A stretch of DNA of 53,102 bases from Nemertoderma westbladi (lineage: Eukaryota > Xenacoelomorpha > Nemertodermatida > Nemertodermatidae), in contig JAUCBJ010000264.1 in the NCBI GenBank assembly GCA_032718475.1, forward strand, positions 1-53,102, in the 5' to 3' direction. This document shows positions 49,373 through 53,102 of the stretch, one piece after another. The notes under the pieces are model-generated. The model ran no database searches. It was not told the DNA's origin and worked only from the letters and a program-made list of their open reading frames with translations. Numbering within the stretch: position 1 is the first letter of the stretch; the number at the start of each line of letters is the position of its first letter. The position numbers were made by a program, and so were the translations under genes.

Positions 49373-50791
49373 ATGGTTTTCAGCCAGATAGTAAGATCGT
49401 ATACCACTTTATCAAAATCTTTACAGCTGGTGACGGGAAGATCTAGGTATAGTGTTATTTCTACCGGTTTAAATAGATTTGTTCTCCATAATAATTCCCA
49501 ACTCAACGTAATCAAGCGAATGGCGAGTCAAACAAACGGAATCCCGGCTTCCGCTAAACTAGATGGTCTCGGCAAGAATCTGTGGGTCGAGTTCACTGAG
49601 TTGGCCGCTCGGACGAAGGCGGTTAATCTCGGGCAGGGCTTCCCGGACATCCCTCCTCCGGAGGTCATCCGAGATGCCCTGCGAGATACGGCGACTTCGG
49701 ACAACCCGTTGATGTACCAGTACGCGCGTAGCGCCGGACACCCGCGCCTAGTGAAGGCGCTAGCTGCCCTGTACCGCGGTCAGCTAGGCGAGATAAACCC
49801 GCTCACTCAGATACTCACCACAGTGGGCGCCTATAACAGTCTATATTACATCACCCAAGCGTATATAAACCCGGGTGATAAAGTGGTTATTCTTGAACCA
49901 TACTACGACTGCTACGAACCAATGGTTAAACTCGCCGGCGGAATCCCTGTTTACGTTGCTATGCGACCGAGTAAATCGCCTAGCAACGGTACTACTTACA
50001 CGAGCGCGGATTGGCGATTCGACATTGAGGAGTTAAGCGCCGCATTCGACGATAAAACCAAAATGTTTATTCTAAATAACCCGAATAATCCTATTGGGAA
50101 GGTGTTTACTGTGGAGGAACTCAGTATGATAGCCGATCTGTGTAAGAAAAACAACGTTCTTTGTGTTTCAGACGAAGTTTACGAATTCCTTGTTAGTAAA
50201 CCGTTGGAGCACACAAAGATAGCCTCTCTACCCGGGATGTTCGAGCGAACCCTGACGGTTGGGAGTGCCGGTAAGGCATTCTCTATCACCGGGTTCAAGG
50301 TCGGTTGGACGGTGGGCCCCCCTGAGTTAGTGAAACATCTGTGCACGGTGCACAACATGTGCGTGTTCACGATACCCACCCCGCTGCAGGAGGCCGTGGG
50401 CATCGCGATAGAGCGGGAGTTGGGGAGACTGGAGGGGCCGGATAGTTACTGGGCGGAACTGCTTCGGGACGTCGGGAGTAAGCGAGTCCGCTTGGAGAGG
50501 ATGCTGCGGGATGCGGGGTTCACGCCGCACATACCGGAGGGGGGCTACTTCATGATAGCGGACGCCTCGGGATTAGTCGCCTCGGCAGACCTCAGCGGGG
50601 AGGACCAATCAGAGGCGCTGGATTACCAGATGGTGAAATGGATGGCGAAGAGTAAAGGTTTAACAGCGATTCCGACTTCTGCATTTTACTCGCCTCAACA
50701 CAAACAGCTCGGGGAGCGATACATTCGCTTCTGTTTTATGAAAGCGGAGGAAACTCTAGATAAAGCCGAGACGATATTAAAATCATGGTGA
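49373..50791 (+). CDS. KYAT3: Kynurenine--oxoglutarate aminotransferase / cysteine-S-conjugate beta-lyase
   Basis: 472 residues, PLP fold-type I aminotransferase. Motifs: NLGQGFPDIPPPE near the N-terminus, ILTTVGAYNSLYY, EPYYDCYEPM, ILNNPNNPIGK, SDEVYEFLV, GSAGKAFSITGFKVGW with Schiff-base Lys301, and YIRFCFMK with the substrate-carboxylate Arg near the end. It transaminates kynurenine to kynurenate and cleaves cysteine conjugates. The first 49 residues are Arg/Ser-rich without acids, a likely mitochondrial presequence as in KYAT3. Met50 (ATG 49520), just before ASQTNG, could start a cytosolic form. It could equally be the KYAT1 ancestor. The coding region is GC-rich and intronless in an AT-rich, intron-rich region, so a retrocopy is possible. 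AATAAA at 50812. Confidence 0.93.
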   Translation: MVFSQIVRSYTTLSKSLQLVTGRSRYSVISTGLNRFVLHNNSQLNVIKRMASQTNGIPASAKLDGLGKNLWVEFTELAARTKAVNLGQGFPDIPPPEVIRDALRDTATSDNPLMYQYARSAGHPRLVKALAALYRGQLGEINPLTQILTTVGAYNSLYYITQAYINPGDKVVILEPYYDCYEPMVKLAGGIPVYVAMRPSKSPSNGTTYTSADWRFDIEELSAAFDDKTKMFILNNPNNPIGKVFTVEELSMIADLCKKNNVLCVSDEVYEFLVSKPLEHTKIASLPGMFERTLTVGSAGKAFSITGFKVGWTVGPPELVKHLCTVHNMCVFTIPTPLQEAVGIAIERELGRLEGPDSYWAELLRDVGSKRVRLERMLRDAGFTPHIPEGGYFMIADASGLVASADLSGEDQSEALDYQMVKWMAKSKGLTAIPTSAFYSPQHKQLGERYIRFCFMKAEETLDKAETILKSW

Positions 50792-50811
50792 AGGGCAGGC
50801 CGATCTATAAT

Positions 50812-50817
50812 AATAAA
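50812..50817 (+). terminator. Possible aminotransferase polyadenylation signal
   Basis: AATAAA 21 nt after the stop codon; close, but the only canonical one nearby. Confidence 0.4.
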
Positions 50818-52597
50818 TTAATCCACCCCTATATGGTATCTTGTAGCGAGCTCGTAAATAGTTGTGCTAAACGTATAAATATACTAAGTTATTGGGTCTA
50901 GTTTACATACTACAACTACTACTACAGTAAGTTATTTATAGAACGGCTGGCGTTGTGGGGTAACGTAGGGAGTTATTTAACAAACTGCTGAACCATTTGG
51001 TCGCTTGTTACACGAACGAGCGTAGTGAATTAGGCTTCATGAAATATGTGGATCGGGACACTCTATGGCTCTATCACACTACAGGCGCCACTTTTTATAT
51101 AGAAAACATACAGCGTTATTTTTACTTGGCAGTCTTGACTTACTTAAAGGCTTGGTCGTTGGGGTGTTTTGTAGGTACTGTCTGGGATATTGGTTTGTTT
51201 TTTAGGTTAGAGATTGTTGGTCAAGCACAAAACATAATTAAAGCAGTAATTTAACTCTAACCCTAAGTCATGAGGCTCTAATCTAAGAACTTTTGTGAAC
51301 TTTGTGACGTTTTGCTATTGGCCCGAAGCGAAGGGCCAATAGCACAGTATTGTAACCTGCGAGGCCCACGAGAACAGTGAAAAAGTGGCGCCTCTAGCGT
51401 ATAGAGTACGTATAGAGTTGTATTCCTAAATTGAAACATAAAATAAATTATTGCAGATTAAAACCGCGCCGGACACATTTATTGTTAAAAGGAAATTAAA
51501 TATTTTTTATGGAATTTCGTAAATTTTACAAAATGAAGCATAAAAATCTAAAAGGTCAATTTTGAGTCTAATATTAATTAATAAAGTATTTTATCCACGC
51601 GTTTAGAATTTATTACAAATAGCTGAACGTTTTCAGTTGCCTCTGCCGGTCCCGTTACAACCTGCATTAATAACAATTTCTTTCTAGACATATTCCAACT
51701 GTCATAGAAATATTTTTCCGATTGATTGGTTATTAAAAAATAATTGAATTAAAAAAGAAAAATTCGCATAAGAATATTGTGCTAATCGCATTATATGATA
51801 TGATACGATCAAATATTCAAATTGTGTATCTAAATAATTAATTATTTACTAAAGATCTTCGTAAAATAGTATTTAAAATAAATGTTTACGACTTATTATA
51901 GTTACGTAATTTTTATGTGGTAATATATAGCATTGTGTAGCATTATTCATTATTATTTATCAGTTTCAATACAACTTGTAATTTTTCGTGAGACTTATAG
52001 ACTTGATTTATTTTGGAGGCGATATTCGCTTAAAAGCTTGTTCTTACTGAACAAATACTGACATGTAATCACCGACCAGGAAAACCCCCATAGCGAAACG
52101 TTTAGGTATGTCGTGTCTTGTATTATATTTTGACGGACAAGCCAACAGACCGACTACCCTGACGACCGACACTACTGACAGACGTATAAATAACTATTTA
52201 AATTACTTCATATTGGCGTCACATGGAGACATACTATTTTGCGCGGCAAGGAAGATTCATTCTTTAATCACATTTTATTTATATTTCGCGTTTTTTGCTC
52301 CATTCAATATGATAGGCTACACGTCATTTTTTCTTCAATTCGTTTGATGTTCTCAGTGAATGATCGTGACATATTGACCAATGAAATTGTAGACATTATT
52401 TTGGGTGTCAGTTATGTTTTGGGCCGATAATTAAAAAAAATTATGTTTTAGTTAATATTACACTTCTGGTTAAATTTTTTAGAATTTAAAATTTTTTAGT
52501 TTTATTGGTCATTATGACAAGACTGTTCATTCAGAACATTAGAACTCACTGGCACGGCGAGATAAACAACAAATACTGAATGAACTAATTTTTTAAA
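50818..52597. other. AT-rich 3' flank without recognised gene
   Basis: The only open frames (for example 50997-51254 and 52108-52347) have no family signature or neighbouring splice context. Contains the hairpin at 51313-51344. Confidence 0.5.
51313..51344. repeat. Perfect 12-bp hairpin with CCAAT
   Basis: TGCTATTGGCCC and GGGCCAATAGCA separated by GAAGCGAA. A perfect stem in otherwise AT-rich sequence. Each arm carries a CCAAT/ATTGG box. Confidence 0.75.
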
Positions 52598-52804
52598 AAT
52601 ACCAGGGGAAATTGGACGCAAATAACAGCTGATTACTCTCAAAAATAAAACTGTAACATGTTCTATTGTGTTCAGTTTATTGTTTTGGTTAAAATAACGT
52701 GCCACTGTAACCTGCTCCTCTCCCTAAATTGAGAATTTAACGTTGAGGCGGGATATTAATTCGCCAAGATGGGATTTGCGTGCTGCCCCCCCCCCCCCCC
52801 CCCC
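52598..52804 (+). mobile_element. Repeat family 2, copy 2, ending in C19
   Basis: Starts ATACCAGGGGAAATTGGACG. Core at 52676-52691, then GTGCCACTGTAACCTGCTCC, GATATTAATTCGCCAAGATG, ending in a C19 run. It supplies the empty-site reference for the fold-back element. Confidence 0.7.
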
Positions 52805-53102
52805 TGTCTCCAAATTCAATATAATTCAAACTGATATTTCGCTTGGCACTTGTCTGGCTGGGTGAACACATGGTAAATAGTCAAGTCAGATGTACTCAAC
52901 AGCTCAAGGCGTACTGAATTATTAGTACAACCAAAACTAAAATACCATGAGTTCAATACAATTAATTTAGTAAACCTTCCTTTCCTGCTGATTTGGATGT
53001 ACCGTTATTTCACACATTTGCCCCACCATCATTATTGAAAATCAAATTTCCCGCCTTAGCAGCCTTTTTCTTCTCATATACACCATGTCCTGGAATATAG
53101 TG
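52805..53102. other. Window end
   Basis: 298 bp of unremarkable sequence; nothing recognised. Confidence 0.5.

Noticed and set aside
50997-51254. 85-codon ORF after the aminotransferase gene
   Set aside because: No recognisable domain, no upstream coding context, AT-rich surroundings.

Overview
The window is animal nuclear DNA: AT-rich and rich in introns and transposons, with GT-AG splicing and genes of metazoan families (sacsin-like, STKLD1-like pseudokinase, TMEM138, kynurenine aminotransferase, MS4A-like tetraspan). The gene set and repeat style suggest a marine invertebrate, probably a deuterostome (echinoderm, hemichordate or cephalochordate). The species cannot be fixed from sequence alone.

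Layout. Positions 1-14619 (+) hold the last exons of a sacsin-like gene ending in a J-like domain (HPD motif) and a HEPN domain. Convergent to it, 44710-15504 (-) is a five-exon gene of about 29 kb that I assembled exon by exon; all phases agree and give 618 residues. It is an STKLD1-like pseudokinase with a C-terminal helical (ARM-like) region. Its introns carry a 6.9-kb fold-back element with nested LINEs (17218-24112), an intronless tetraspan gene (29332-30513, +), a full-length RTE-like LINE with an intact ORF and an 11-bp target duplication (36289-40049), a second truncated LINE, several MITEs and other repeats. TMEM138 (45475, +) is divergent from the pseudokinase gene. It is followed by a repeat-rich spacer and an intronless, mitochondrially targeted kynurenine aminotransferase (49373-50791, +). 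The last 2.3 kb has no recognisable gene.

Main observation. Three introns, two in the sacsin-like gene and one in the pseudokinase gene, begin with long minisatellites. In each, the repeat unit is the last 24-42 nt of the coding exon plus the first 9-11 nt of the intron, so almost every unit carries a 5' splice site. Unit sizes are 44, 51 and 33 bp, with about 14, 133 and 31 copies. The 51- and 33-bp units are whole codons and stay open in the gene's frame until frameshifted units occur, so in principle splicing from any of the early donors would add a whole number of peptide repeats. Each array is next to a real splice junction supported by protein homology on both sides. It looks like one repeated process, amplification of exon-end/5'-splice-site segments, acting on unrelated genes.

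Other repeats: hAT-like MITEs, two MITE families sharing an exact 16-nt core, a tRNA-derived SINE, a CR1/L2-like LINE remnant split by a palindromic insert, six 17-21-nt poly(G/C) tracts and several minisatellites.
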